Assembly (NCBI RefSeq): GCF_001439915.1
Contig: NZ_LMBW01000005.1
Span: forward strand, 98,178-154,516
DNA length: 56,339 nt
Origin: Fredinandcohnia humi
Lineage (GTDB): Bacteria; Bacillota; Bacilli; Bacillales; Bacillaceae_L
Direction: 5' to 3'
Shown here: positions 14,948-24,147 of the stretch, piece after piece
Layout of the letters: the number at the start of each line of letters is the position of its first letter
How positions within the stretch are numbered: the first letter of the stretch is position 1
Notes under the pieces: generated by a model
The model's input: the letters and a program-made list of their open reading frames with translations, nothing else
Databases searched by the model: none
What the model was told of the DNA's origin: nothing
Program-made: the position numbers and the translations under genes

Positions 14948-16126
14948 TTCTTCTATGATAGGCAATGATATTTCAACGGTTGTTCCTTGGTTTACGGCAC
15001 TATCGATTGTCATTTGGCCACCGTGATCTTGGATGATGGTTTGGCAAATCATTAAGCCGAGTCCGGTTCCTTTTTCCTTTGTGGTAAAGAACGCCTTGCC
15101 AATTCTCGGTAGCTTATCCGCCGGTATTCCAACCCCATTGTCAGCAATCCGAATCATCGCATGGCCTCCTTTTGGATACAGTGAAATATCGATGAGTCCC
15201 CCATTTTCCATCGCTTCAATGCTATTTTTCAAGATATTAATAAAAACTTGCTTGAGCTTATTTTCCTCACAATGGATGAACTTGCCTTTCAGGTCATCAT
15301 GATAGGTCGTCTTAATATGGATATTATGGAGAATCGCCTGGGTGTCTAACAAAAACACAACCTCATTAAGCACATTTGTTATTTGTTGCTTTCGCAATTG
15401 AAGTTTCTTCGGCTTTGCGAGCAACAGCATCTCATCGACAATCGTATTAATCCGATCAATTTCAGACACCATAATCTCGGAATAGGCGTTCGTTTTTTCA
15501 TTCTGCAAAAGCTGTGCAAAACCTTTTAAGCTTGTGAGAGGATTCCGAATTTCGTGTGCGATACCTGCAGCCATCTCCCCCACTATTGAAAGCTTATCGT
15601 TTTGTTGAATGAGTTCCTGACCTTTTTTCAACTCCGTAATGTCACGGACGACTATATATTGGCAGCTTTCTCCTTGATACGTAATCGGCATCCATTTTAT
15701 CTCTACATCTATCACCCCCAATAGAGGATGATCAATTTTTCCCTCTGTAATCCTTTTAAATTTATGTCCTTTTTCAATTTTCCTAGTCGTGTTTTCAGAA
15801 TCGTACTGAATAAAATCACTCAGTGAATGCCCGACAATTGAATTCTCATCATCAGCGCCAATTAGATATTTCCCCGTATCATTGATGTAGATGATTTCCC
15901 CTTTACGCATAAGCAAAATCGCATATGGGGCATTTTCGACAAGAAAGCGGAACCCTCGATTTTTTCGTGATTCAAAAATGGATAAGATTGAAGCAATGAG
16001 AGCAATCAGTAAAAGATAGGGCTCCCATTGATTCATGAGTCCGACATAAAAGATTTGACCTAAAATCAACGTCAGACAACAAAGAAAAACTGCAAAATTT
16101 AACACCTTCCATCTTCTATTTCCCAT
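14930..16126 (-). CDS. PAS-domain sensor histidine kinase
   Basis: 398 residues: two N-terminal membrane helices (about 8-30 and 36-52), a PAS domain (~57-165, FRFLVENAPYAILLMRKGEI), and a HisKA/HATPase_c core. The phosphoacceptor is His191 in AAGIAHEIRNPLTSLKGF; the nucleotide-binding boxes are DNGVGIP and KGTGLGLM. This H-box is like that of the Kin sporulation kinases feeding Spo0F, which is a plausible role. No response-regulator gene is adjacent, so it is an orphan kinase. A leader with a terminator-like hairpin precedes it. Both arms of its own terminator resemble the 52-bp array downstream. Confidence 0.9.
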   Translation of the reverse strand: MGNRRWKVLNFAVFLCCLTLILGQIFYVGLMNQWEPYLLLIALIASILSIFESRKNRGFRFLVENAPYAILLMRKGEIIYINDTGKYLIGADDENSIVGHSLSDFIQYDSENTTRKIEKGHKFKRITEGKIDHPLLGVIDVEIKWMPITYQGESCQYIVVRDITELKKGQELIQQNDKLSIVGEMAAGIAHEIRNPLTSLKGFAQLLQNEKTNAYSEIMVSEIDRINTIVDEMLLLAKPKKLQLRKQQITNVLNEVVFLLDTQAILHNIHIKTTYHDDLKGKFIHCEENKLKQVFINILKNSIEAMENGGLIDISLYPKGGHAMIRIADNGVGIPADKLPRIGKAFFTTKEKGTGLGLMICQTIIQDHGGQMTIDSAVNQGTTVEISLPIIEEGLHLA

Positions 16127-16156
16127 TTTCCCCCAACCTTTTTCTCTATTTTTACA

Positions 16157-16231
16157 AAAAAAGACCTAACTTCATAATCGAAGCTAGGCCATGACGAAGG
16201 CTTGTCCCTGGTGAACATCCTCACATTTACC
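16157..16231 (-). promoter_or_regulatory. leader/terminator element, copy 1
   Basis: On the minus strand GGTAAATG (16231-16224) is followed by a hairpin GGCCTAGCTTC/GAAGTTAGGTC (16190-16163) and T7. The same order of elements, with CATGGCCTAGCTTC conserved exactly, recurs at 17764-17838. It lies between the stop of the first DUF2294 gene and the kinase start, so it ends the former and may attenuate the latter. Confidence 0.55.
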
Positions 16232-16232
16232 A

Positions 16233-16913
16233 TTATTTCAATATAAAACAGATTAAGCTGTTATCTAATTTAAAATCCCAGTCAACAAATATATCCGTTA
16301 CCGCTTGCTCAAATATCTGATCAAATTTTCCGTAGCGGTGCAGGTAACTTTTTTCAAGATCGTCCTTCGTAAAATGGAGCTCTTTCTCAAAACCTGCCTC
16401 GATTAACGCCTTTTCAATCGGAACCAAGATTCCTTCACGTTTCACGATGAAAATCTTCGAAGAAATTTGAAAACTATATGTTTCCTGAGGTGTCTTTTCA
16501 ACCAAATAGCTAATTCGAGCGACTTCAGCTTCAAGAAGTGAAAAATTAATTGTCTGATTTTTTTCCATTGGGATTAAAGAATCATCCAATTCTGCAATAA
16601 TGATGCCTGTGTTATTTTGAAAGTTCCAATCATCAAAAAAGTTCCTTACCTCTGTTTCAAGAGTCACTTGGAAGACACCTTTTAATTCAGCTAAAATACT
16701 TTTGATGACGACATCCCTTGCATGATCCACCTGAACATGCTGATTCTCCTGTAACAGAACCTCTTCCATCGGAGAGACAAAGCCGCGGATTTGCAAGACT
16801 AAGAAGTGATCGGCTGTTGCCGCAAAACAGGACTCAGGTCCCCGTCCAAATTTATTTCGAAGGACTTTACTTGTGTAACTGCTTATGTATTTTAATTTTT
16901 CCTGTACATTCAA
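16233..16913 (-). CDS. tandem DUF2294 protein 1
   Basis: 226 residues made of two related halves, each resembling a DUF2294 domain. The first holds SSYTSKVLRNKFGRGPESC...LVLQIRGFVSPMEEVLL and ends DDWNFQNNTGIII; the second holds IFIVKREGILVPIEKALIE and ends VDWDFKLDNSLICFIL. The TTG at 16913 is preceded by GGTGG at seven bases. It has no signal peptide or membrane segment. A paralogue lies immediately upstream (17050-17739). DUF2294 proteins are widespread in Bacilli, with no settled biochemical role. Confidence 0.8.
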   Translation of the reverse strand: MNVQEKLKYISSYTSKVLRNKFGRGPESCFAATADHFLVLQIRGFVSPMEEVLLQENQHVQVDHARDVVIKSILAELKGVFQVTLETEVRNFFDDWNFQNNTGIIIAELDDSLIPMEKNQTINFSLLEAEVARISYLVEKTPQETYSFQISSKIFIVKREGILVPIEKALIEAGFEKELHFTKDDLEKSYLHRYGKFDQIFEQAVTDIFVDWDFKLDNSLICFILK

Positions 16914-17049
16914 TTGATTCCCACCCTTAGGGAATTCACCACAATAACCAATGACCTCTAATTCATCAGCCTTAATTATTGTAGCACCGTTTCCCTTTCA
17001 TTTCCATATCTACCATATAGTTTGTCAACTTTGGTGGGAATTATGAACA

Positions 17050-17739
17050 TTACTTACAATAAAAAATTTTATAGCTTTCATCTATTTCGTAATTCCAAAT
17101 CATAAAAATATCACGTATTTCATTTTTGATGATTTTGTTAAAACGATATATATTAGCATCGTATCTTTTTCGGATTTTATTTTCTCTTTCCTCAAGGATG
17201 TGCCTTCCTTTTTCGATTAGCATTCTTTCAATCGGCAGTAAGTAACCGGCACATCTAATGATATAAATCGTGTCGCCAATCTTTGTAAAATCTAGCTCAT
17301 TTGGCTGATATTGATAAAATTCGCTTTGCTTACTGATTTCGTTTCGAAGCAACATAAATTCAAGCGAGTTTTCCATTTCGACCTTCTGTTCGGTATTCAC
17401 TACGCCAAGCAAAGTCCCGGTGTTTTTTTGAAAGTTCCAGTCCTGGTAAAGATGGATAATTCGTTTATTACATATTTCCTCTAACGTTTCCTGTATTGGG
17501 TCTAAAAGGTCTTCCATGATGTTTTTTCGAATCTTATCAGCAGTTGCACAATCCTCTTTCGTTACAAGTTCATATTCAATTTTTGTCATAAACTTTTTAA
17601 TATGAACGACAATATATTGGTCCGAAACCGTTGTATAACAGGTTTCGGGTCCTTTTCCAAACTTAGATTTTATTAGTTTACTAACATAGCTGCTGATATG
17701 CGTTAATTCTTCCTGTTTTGTAATGTTACTCCCCGACAT
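17050..17739 (-). CDS. tandem DUF2294 protein 2
   Basis: 229 residues, a paralogue of the neighbour at 16233-16913. The N-terminal half carries SSYVSKLIKSKFGKGPETC and YQDWNFQKNTGTLLGV; the C-terminal half carries IYIIRCAGYLLPIERMLIEKG and ends FMIWNYEIDESYKIFYC. The GKGPE(S/T)C and (D/I)W(N/D)(F/Y) landmarks are shared, which points to gene duplication on top of domain duplication. GGAGG lies 11 bases before the ATG. A leader with a terminator-like hairpin ends about 25 bases upstream. Confidence 0.8.
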   Translation of the reverse strand: MSGSNITKQEELTHISSYVSKLIKSKFGKGPETCYTTVSDQYIVVHIKKFMTKIEYELVTKEDCATADKIRKNIMEDLLDPIQETLEEICNKRIIHLYQDWNFQKNTGTLLGVVNTEQKVEMENSLEFMLLRNEISKQSEFYQYQPNELDFTKIGDTIYIIRCAGYLLPIERMLIEKGRHILEERENKIRKRYDANIYRFNKIIKNEIRDIFMIWNYEIDESYKIFYCK

Positions 17740-17763
17740 GCTACCATAATCCTCCTAAAACAC

Positions 17764-17838
17764 AATAAAAAATGGCCTAACCTCTACGCAAATAGAAGCT
17801 AGGCCATGGTAAGACTTATTCGTATTCTACCATTTACC
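17764..17838 (-). promoter_or_regulatory. leader/terminator element, copy 2
   Basis: On the minus strand GGTAAATGG (17838-17830), then the hairpin ATGGCCTAGCTTCT/AGAGGTTAGGCCAT (17807-17772) and T6. It precedes the second DUF2294 gene by about 25 bases and matches copy 1 at 16157-16231. It could end the upstream flippase transcript, act as an attenuator, or both. Confidence 0.55.
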
Positions 17839-17963
17839 AATCTTTATAAAATGAATTTTAAATTTTACGAGTCAAATTACTAATATGATAGGTGATTAAT
17901 GACAGCTAGACATTAACCTTGCTCATTATATCACGAGGTTGCTATTAAAACAAACAAGTTGAA

Positions 17964-19292
17964 TTACGCTGCTGTATGCAAGAACTTTGTTGAAATCACG
18001 GAGACGCCAATTTTTCTGCAGATGGTGACGTAATGCATTAAAGCAAGTAAGACAGCACCCATGTTCATACCGATGATGATTCCCTCCATTTGCAGTGTCT
18101 GCAGAGAACCTAAGGTGAACATAATCGCGAAAGATATAACAGTTGACCATACATTGTGGATGAATGCATCCTTCACTAATCCTAGCCCGATTAAGTATGC
18201 CTGCATTGGGATTAGGAAGAAATGGAATAAGAAATATGGCCACAGCATTTGCAAATAGATAGTTGCTGCTGCTGATTCAAAGAATATCTGGGTGAGCGGT
18301 TCCGCGAAATAATAAAAAATCACACAGGCTGGGATTCCGTACAAGAAAGTCATTCTCATCACCTGTTTAAGCAGGTTTTGCAGCAGCGGCATATCCCGCT
18401 TGGAATAAGCTTCAGACACCGTTGGAATTAACACAATGAGCAATGAATGTGCGATGAACGCCGGGAAAAAACCAATCGTTAAGGCGACCCCTGTCATCAA
18501 TCCAAAATGTTCGGTCGCTACTGCTGTCGTCATTCCCGCTTTTAAAAGAGCCGCCTTGATTAGAAAGGGTTGCACGGCATGTGAAATGGCATGAAAAATT
18601 CGCATCCCGGTTGTCGGTAAGGAAACAGCAAGAAGGTTTCGCCTGACAGCACGCCCGCTTAACGATGATGCCGGTTTTTGACCCAATTTGCGATAGTGAA
18701 TGATATATTCAAAACCTAAATAGCCAAATACGATCAAATCACTTGCGACAAGGGTACATAGGGCAATTAAGATAGAAGTATGAATCTCAAATTCAAGCAA
18801 TTGATAAATGAATACTAGCAAAATTAATTGCACGGCCTTACGCAGGAAGTTCGCGAAGGCAATGCGTCCCATTGATTGAATCCCCATAAAATAACCCCTG
18901 GCAATCGATAAAAATGAAACAATCGGGATAAATATGATGACTAACCACTTCACAAAGGGATGGTAATCATCGAACAACGGAATGACCGGTAAAATGACAA
19001 ATGCTAAGGAAATAATAATCGCTGAAAACACTGTTGTTAAAACGGTCGCATGCTTGAGCATGCTGCGGTGATACCTGTCCTCTTTTTCGGCAATGAATTT
19101 TGAGATGGATACAGGCAGCTCCAGACTTGCCAAAATGACAACTAAAAAAATGGATGGCAAAATGGTCATATATAATCCCATTCCATGCCCGCCGAGTTCC
19201 TTCGCTAGAACGAGATTGATAAAAAATTCAACACATTCTCCGATAAATGCTGCAATAACCAGTAACAATGTCCCTTTAAAAAATGTCTTCAT
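17964..19292 (-). CDS. ykvU: SpoVB/YkvU-like lipid flippase (MOP superfamily)
   Basis: About 442 residues with roughly 12 to 14 transmembrane helices and no soluble domain, the build of the multidrug/oligosaccharidyl-lipid/polysaccharide exporter superfamily. The N-terminal block KGTLLLVIAAFIGECVEF and the motif ARGYFMGIQSMGRIAFANFLRK fit the SpoVB group. Length and order of motifs suggest YkvU, a sporulation-associated SpoVB paralogue in B. subtilis. ATG at 19292 is preceded by AAGGGG at eight bases; a GTG one codon earlier is equally possible. The symbol is tentative. Confidence 0.75.
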   Translation of the reverse strand: MKTFFKGTLLLVIAAFIGECVEFFINLVLAKELGGHGMGLYMTILPSIFLVVILASLELPVSISKFIAEKEDRYHRSMLKHATVLTTVFSAIIISLAFVILPVIPLFDDYHPFVKWLVIIFIPIVSFLSIARGYFMGIQSMGRIAFANFLRKAVQLILLVFIYQLLEFEIHTSILIALCTLVASDLIVFGYLGFEYIIHYRKLGQKPASSLSGRAVRRNLLAVSLPTTGMRIFHAISHAVQPFLIKAALLKAGMTTAVATEHFGLMTGVALTIGFFPAFIAHSLLIVLIPTVSEAYSKRDMPLLQNLLKQVMRMTFLYGIPACVIFYYFAEPLTQIFFESAAATIYLQMLWPYFLFHFFLIPMQAYLIGLGLVKDAFIHNVWSTVISFAIMFTLGSLQTLQMEGIIIGMNMGAVLLALMHYVTICRKIGVSVISTKFLHTAA

Positions 19293-19442
19293 CACGAAAG
19301 CCCCTTACTCTTTATTTCAATACTTATTCATATGAGACAAGTCCGTGGATTATTTGACGAAAAGAAAATTTTTACTGCACTACTAAAAAAGTACCCTTTC
19401 CAACCCCCTGATTTCTCGTTTATAATCGGTATATGTGTGTTG

Positions 19443-19527
19443 AACCATGGGGACGGTTCTACTGGTCCCTATCGGTCTTAATTTTCAGAAATTATGGAAC
19501 CACGGGAACCGTCCCCCTGGTCCCTAG
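19443..19527. repeat. REP-like paired palindrome (GGGACGGTTC family)
   Basis: GAACCATGGGGACGGTTCTA-CTGGTCCC and, inverted, GGAACCACGGGAACCGTCCC-CCTGGTCCC, separated by about 27 bp. It ends 16 bases before the yfmM start and so falls in its leader or promoter region. Confidence 0.75.
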
Positions 19528-19543
19528 AAAAAGGTGTAAATAG

Positions 19544-21100
19544 ATGAGTATATTAACGGTTTCGAATGTGAGTCACGGTTTTGGTGATCGTGCGATTTTT
19601 AATGATGTTTCGTTTCGTCTTTTAAAGGGTGAGCATATCGGGTTAATTGGAGCGAATGGTGAAGGGAAATCAACCTTCATGAATATCATCACTGGGAAGC
19701 TTGAGCCTGATGCAGGTAAGATTGAATGGTCAAAAAACGTCCGCGTTGGGTATCTTGATCAGCATACTGTACTTCAACAGGGAATGACGATTCGTGATGT
19801 GTTGAACAGTGCCTTCAAGTATCTGTTTGATATGGAAGCAGAAATGAATGAACTTTATGGGAAAATGGGTGACGTCACTCCTGAGGAGCTTGAAAAAATG
19901 CTCGAGGATGTTGGAATTATTCAGGATACCCTTACAAACAATGACTTTTACGTGATTGACGCAAGGGTCGATGAGATTGCTCGTGGATTGGGACTTGACG
20001 AAATCGGCCTTGAACGTGATGTTCAGGATCTTAGCGGCGGTCAACGTACAAAGGTCCTGCTTGCAAAGCTTTTATTGGAAAAACCAGATATTCTATTACT
20101 GGATGAGCCGACGAACTACTTGGATGAGCAGCACATCATCTGGTTAAAACGTTATCTGCAAGACTACGAAAATGCGTTTATCCTGATTTCGCATGATATC
20201 CCATTTTTAAATAGTGTCATCAATCTCATCTATCATATGGAAAATCAAGAGCTTAATCGCTATGTTGGTGATTATGATAACTTCCAAAAGGTATATGAAG
20301 TGAAAAAGCAGCAGTTGGAGTCTGCCTATAAAAAGCAGCAGCAGGAAATTTCTGAGCTTAAGGACTTCGTTGCCCGTAACAAGGCGCGTGTGTCTACAAG
20401 AAACATGGCAATGTCACGTCAGAAGAAACTCGATAAAATGGACGTAATCGAGTTGGCAAAAGAAAAGCCGAAGCCAGAATTTAATTTTAGAATAGGAAAA
20501 ACATCAAGTAAGCTTATTTTTGAAACGAAGGATCTCGTCATCGGATATGATGATCCACTATCAAAGCCGCTGAACCTCCGCATGGAGAGAGGCCAAAAGA
20601 TTGCGTTGGTTGGGGCAAACGGAATCGGGAAAACAACTCTGCTCCGAAGCATCCTTGGTATGAACCAACCTCTTTCCGGAACAGTGGAGCTTGGTGAAAA
20701 CCAAGAAATTGGCTATTTCGAACAAGAGATGAAAAAAGCTAACTATAATACATGTATTGAAGAAATTTGGAGTGAATTTCCTTCCTTTAACCAATATGAA
20801 GTTCGGGCTGCACTTGCGAAATGTGGTCTTACGACAAAGCATATTGAAAGTAAGGTTGAAGTATTAAGTGGTGGAGAAAAAGCAAAGGTACGTCTTTGTA
20901 AGCTAATCAATAAAGACACAAACATCCTTCTTCTTGACGAGCCGACAAACCACCTTGATGTTGATGCGAAGGATGAGCTAAAACGCGCCCTTAAAGAATA
21001 CAGAGGAAGCATGATTCTCATCTGCCACGAGCCGGAATTTTATCAAGATGTCGTGACTGATGTATGGAATGTTGAATCTTGGACAACTAAAGTCATCTAA
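19544..21100 (+). CDS. yfmM: ABC-F family ATPase (YfmM-like)
   Basis: A 518-residue soluble protein with two ATP-binding cassettes and no membrane segment. The first cassette has GANGEGKST, LSGGQRTK and LLLDEPTNYLD; the second has GANGIGKTT, LSGGEKAK and LLLDEPTNHLD. A charged linker of about 80 residues (KKQQQEISELKDFVARNKAR) joins them, as in ABC-F ribosome-associated ATPases. Length and sequence match B. subtilis YfmM. The family acts on the ribosome in translation regulation or antibiotic protection; which applies here cannot be told. AAAGGTG precedes the ATG. Confidence 0.9.
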   Translation: MSILTVSNVSHGFGDRAIFNDVSFRLLKGEHIGLIGANGEGKSTFMNIITGKLEPDAGKIEWSKNVRVGYLDQHTVLQQGMTIRDVLNSAFKYLFDMEAEMNELYGKMGDVTPEELEKMLEDVGIIQDTLTNNDFYVIDARVDEIARGLGLDEIGLERDVQDLSGGQRTKVLLAKLLLEKPDILLLDEPTNYLDEQHIIWLKRYLQDYENAFILISHDIPFLNSVINLIYHMENQELNRYVGDYDNFQKVYEVKKQQLESAYKKQQQEISELKDFVARNKARVSTRNMAMSRQKKLDKMDVIELAKEKPKPEFNFRIGKTSSKLIFETKDLVIGYDDPLSKPLNLRMERGQKIALVGANGIGKTTLLRSILGMNQPLSGTVELGENQEIGYFEQEMKKANYNTCIEEIWSEFPSFNQYEVRAALAKCGLTTKHIESKVEVLSGGEKAKVRLCKLINKDTNILLLDEPTNHLDVDAKDELKRALKEYRGSMILICHEPEFYQDVVTDVWNVESWTTKVI

Positions 21101-21103
21101 ATA

Positions 21104-21228
21104 GAAAAACGCATGGTGCCCTGCAGTTGAACGTCTACTTACGGTTGCCACGTCCTGTGGCTAACGTTGACGTCAGCACTTCCTGTGCAAATCCGCAAGC
21201 CGAAACACCTGGAGCCAGACAGCAAAAA
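21104..21228. repeat. GGYGCC/GGAGCYAGACA repeat element, copy 1
   Basis: Begins directly after the yfmM stop with GAAAAACGCATGGTGCCC, contains the hairpin GCCAC-GTCCT-GTGGC followed by TAACGTTG, and ends CCTGGAGCCAGACA. The second copy at 34122-34298 has the same order: GCGCAAGGCGCC, GGCAC-GTCCT-GTGCC, TAACGCTG and CTGGAGCTAGACA. Confidence 0.65.
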
Positions 21229-21229
21229 T

Positions 21230-21268
21230 ACGCAAAACACGCTATTCAATCCGTGTTTTGCGTTTTTT
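21230..21268. terminator. bidirectional terminator between yfmM and helD
   Basis: ACGCAAAACACG (21230-21241) and CGTGTTTTGCGT (21252-21263) form a perfect 12-bp stem, followed by T5 on the + strand and an A/T-rich run on the other. One arm encodes the C-terminus of HelD. Confidence 0.9.
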
Positions 21269-23549
21269 CATATAAATCTTCATCGACTTTATCAAGCATA
21301 AAGTTAGTGACGTCGGTCCCGAAAAAATGCAGCCGGTGCAATGGACGAGTCATGGATACGTACAGAAGTTTGATATCTATTTCATTGTTATAAAACTTTT
21401 CCTCATTTGAATAGACAATCACGGCATCAAATTCTAAGCCCTTCGACAAATGGGAGCTAACAATTACGACTTCTTCCTTATTAATCTCTTCATTTTCTTT
21501 TAAAAGCTGCACTGGAAGGTCACTGTATTTTTTAAAGACCCTCGCTAGCTTCTGACACTCTGTATTTGTCTTTCCGATGATTGCTATTGTTTTCATATTT
21601 TCATCGTAAAGTTTCGTTATAACTTCAGTAAGTGCCATCACCGTTTCCTTTTCCGCCCCGCTAATTTGATGAAAAGCAGGTTTTTCCCCGTGGCGAACAA
21701 CGGGCTCTACCATTGGTAAATCCAGCTTCAGCAGCTTAAGCAATTGGTTTGCCACATTCATAATTTCAATTGTAGTCCGGTAGCTTTTTTGTAAGGTTTT
21801 ATAGATGGCTCTTGGAAAGATTTTATCAAGAACCGGTGCCCAATTGTTTATCCCCCGATAGGAATGGATTCCCTGAGCTAAATCGCCCACAATCGTAAAC
21901 ATATCCGTTTCAAGTGCTATTTTTAATGATGCTAACTGAAAATAGCTATAATCCTGTGCCTCATCAATGACAACATTGCGCGCCTTTAATTCCTGCTTCA
22001 CTCCGTAAAGCCTCGCCTTCAAATAAAGGAGACTCGCTAAATCCTCAAGCTCATATTGCTTTGTTTTTTTGTGCTGATTTTGGAAGTCCATAAAAAATTG
22101 AATTTGCTCATCAGTCAAGAACCCGGATGCATAGGTAGGAAAAAGATCCGACACAAACCTTTGAAAATAATAGAACACGTCATGGTGTGGCAGCTTTTTT
22201 ATATACGTATTAACAGCTGTGCGTGATTGCTTAGTAATTTCTTCGATAAGTTCTGCTTTTTTATCAAGGGCTTTCGTCACATAACGGCGACGTTTTTCCT
22301 GGTCAATTTCCGTTTTAAACAACACATTATCAAGCTTATCATCATAAAATTTCGTAATCTTATGAAGCATGTTCTTCTTTTGCAAACGGACTGTATTTTG
22401 GAGTACCTTTTTCACCTTATCTATCCGCTTATAATAAGGGAGATAACGATATTCATAGGTCATTAAATGATGGATATCTCTTGCTTTGTATAGACGAAAC
22501 TTCGAGACAAAGAAGTCCTCCTGCGGCAGCAATGAGCTTAATATATCCTCCACATAATGCTCCAGCATATCCCGGTACTCGAGTGAACCTTTAAATGCCG
22601 AAATCCACTTAATCATATCAGGGTTTTCAAATTCATCATGGATAAAGCCAAGCAGCTTTGCTTCTGGCTTTGTCAGCTTAATCGGTTTTCCAAGGCACTT
22701 TTTTACAAAATCAACATAGGTCGTCTGCAGGATATGATCAACGCCCAACTCTGGGAGCACTTCCGAAATATAATCAATGAAAAGCCGGTTTGGTGCAAGA
22801 ATCATCAGTTGGTCAGGTGAAAAATATTCTGCATAGGTGTAGATAAAATACGAGATTCGATGCAGGGCAATCGTTGTTTTTCCACTTCCCGCGGCACCCT
22901 GAACAATGATTGGCTTGTTAAGATCGGCCCGGATGATATTGTTCTGCTCTTCTTGAATGGTGGAAACAATATCAGTTAGGCGATTACTTGCACTTTCGGA
23001 TAATGATTTCTGGAGAAGCTCATCTGTAGTTGTTAGATCAACATCCCGAATTTCCTCCAGCTCCCCCTCTTCAATAATGAATTGGCGCTTTAAGGATAAA
23101 TACCCCGGATATTCCTCACCCTCTGCCTCATACGACACTTCCCCAAGGCGGCCATCATAATAAAGGTTCGCGACAGGTGAGCGCCAGTCGACAATGATCG
23201 GCTGCTGGGTCTCCTTGTCAAAAAGAGAGACCTTTCCAAAGTAAAGAATCTCCACTTTCTCCGTTTCCTTCCGATTAAAATTAATCCGGGCAAAATAAGG
23301 CTTGTTACGGTTTCTTTTTAAATTTCGTACCTCTTCATGGGTCCTTCTAAGCAGAGTTGAATTCGTTAACATATTTAGATAGCTTAAGCTACTATCTTTG
23401 AAGTCCACTCCTTCAAGGGCTCCCTTCAAGTTTTCCCGAAAACTTTCCTCGGTGGATTCTGAAGCCTGAATAACAATATCCATGTACTTCTTCGTAAAAT
23501 CCAACCGTTCCGCTTCTACCTCAAAATCATCATGCTTTTTCTCCGTCAT
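21246..23549 (-). CDS. helD: HelD, RNA polymerase recycling helicase-like ATPase
   Basis: 767 residues of the UvrD/Rep-like superfamily 1 that release stalled or post-termination RNA polymerase in Bacillus. Visible are the N-terminal coiled-coil arm (FEVEAERLDFTKKYMDIVIQ), Walker A GAAGSGKTT, VIDEAQDYS, and the C-terminal SF1 motifs GLEFDAVIV and LLYVSMTRPLHRL. ATG at 23549 has GGAGGTGG four bases upstream; the frame extends 23 codons further without a comparable site. Length agrees with B. subtilis HelD (about 774). The last codons form one arm of a bidirectional terminator. Confidence 0.92.
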   Translation of the reverse strand: MTEKKHDDFEVEAERLDFTKKYMDIVIQASESTEESFRENLKGALEGVDFKDSSLSYLNMLTNSTLLRRTHEEVRNLKRNRNKPYFARINFNRKETEKVEILYFGKVSLFDKETQQPIIVDWRSPVANLYYDGRLGEVSYEAEGEEYPGYLSLKRQFIIEEGELEEIRDVDLTTTDELLQKSLSESASNRLTDIVSTIQEEQNNIIRADLNKPIIVQGAAGSGKTTIALHRISYFIYTYAEYFSPDQLMILAPNRLFIDYISEVLPELGVDHILQTTYVDFVKKCLGKPIKLTKPEAKLLGFIHDEFENPDMIKWISAFKGSLEYRDMLEHYVEDILSSLLPQEDFFVSKFRLYKARDIHHLMTYEYRYLPYYKRIDKVKKVLQNTVRLQKKNMLHKITKFYDDKLDNVLFKTEIDQEKRRRYVTKALDKKAELIEEITKQSRTAVNTYIKKLPHHDVFYYFQRFVSDLFPTYASGFLTDEQIQFFMDFQNQHKKTKQYELEDLASLLYLKARLYGVKQELKARNVVIDEAQDYSYFQLASLKIALETDMFTIVGDLAQGIHSYRGINNWAPVLDKIFPRAIYKTLQKSYRTTIEIMNVANQLLKLLKLDLPMVEPVVRHGEKPAFHQISGAEKETVMALTEVITKLYDENMKTIAIIGKTNTECQKLARVFKKYSDLPVQLLKENEEINKEEVVIVSSHLSKGLEFDAVIVYSNEEKFYNNEIDIKLLYVSMTRPLHRLHFFGTDVTNFMLDKVDEDLYEKTQNTD

Positions 23550-23844
23550 CCAACCACCTCCATGCTTTGTAAAAGCTAAAAAACCATGAATTAGCTGATA
23601 ACCCATGGTAAAAAACAAAGTATTCCGACTAAAGGCGTATTTTTGATTATAGTATAGCCACTTATTGATAGCAACCTATTTTTTCCTTTTTTGTTGATTC
23701 AATTCAACCTTTTTCTCACGAATTTTTAGCGCTTTCATCTTACGTAGAATCAGAAAGTGGTGTATAATTTAAGTAAATTCACAAATTATCCACAAATAGT
23801 TGATATACATATAGGCCGAAAAATCAATAAAGGGGGATTATTAT

Positions 23845-24069
23845 ATGATTCGCACAGGGGTAGCCGCATTTTTAAGTGTCTTTTTATTGCTCTTTGAAGG
23901 TTTTATTGTAATCAAATTAAAAGGTTATTCTGGCATTTATTTTGGAGATTTGCAGCTTTTGATCGGTGTATTGGCAATGAACTTCTTTTTTGCATTTTCC
24001 ATTTTGACTCATCTCAAAATTTGGATTGAAAACAAAGGCGCCGAGGAAACAGAGGCGGGGATTAAATAA
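23845..24069 (+). CDS. small two-helix membrane protein (74 aa)
   Basis: AAGGGGG precedes the ATG by eight bases. Two hydrophobic helices (about 4-25 and 36-58: FLSVFLLLFEGFIVIKLKGY and LLIGVLAMNFFFAFSILTHL) are followed by a charged tail (ENKGAEETEAGIK). I do not recognise the family. It is monocistronic, diverges from helD and is closed by a terminator. Function unknown. Confidence 0.7.
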   Translation: MIRTGVAAFLSVFLLLFEGFIVIKLKGYSGIYFGDLQLLIGVLAMNFFFAFSILTHLKIWIENKGAEETEAGIK

Positions 24070-24083
24070 TACTTAATCATAAA

Positions 24084-24110
24084 AACAGGCCAAGTGGACC
24101 TGTTTTTTTG
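24084..24110. terminator. intrinsic terminator
   Basis: ACAGGCC-AAGT-GGACCTGT with one imperfect pair is followed by T7 on the + strand and preceded by an A-run that allows use from the opposite strand. Confidence 0.7.
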
Positions 24111-24147
24111 TTTCCTCAAAAAATAAGCCAGCTCTTTTTGAGTTGGC

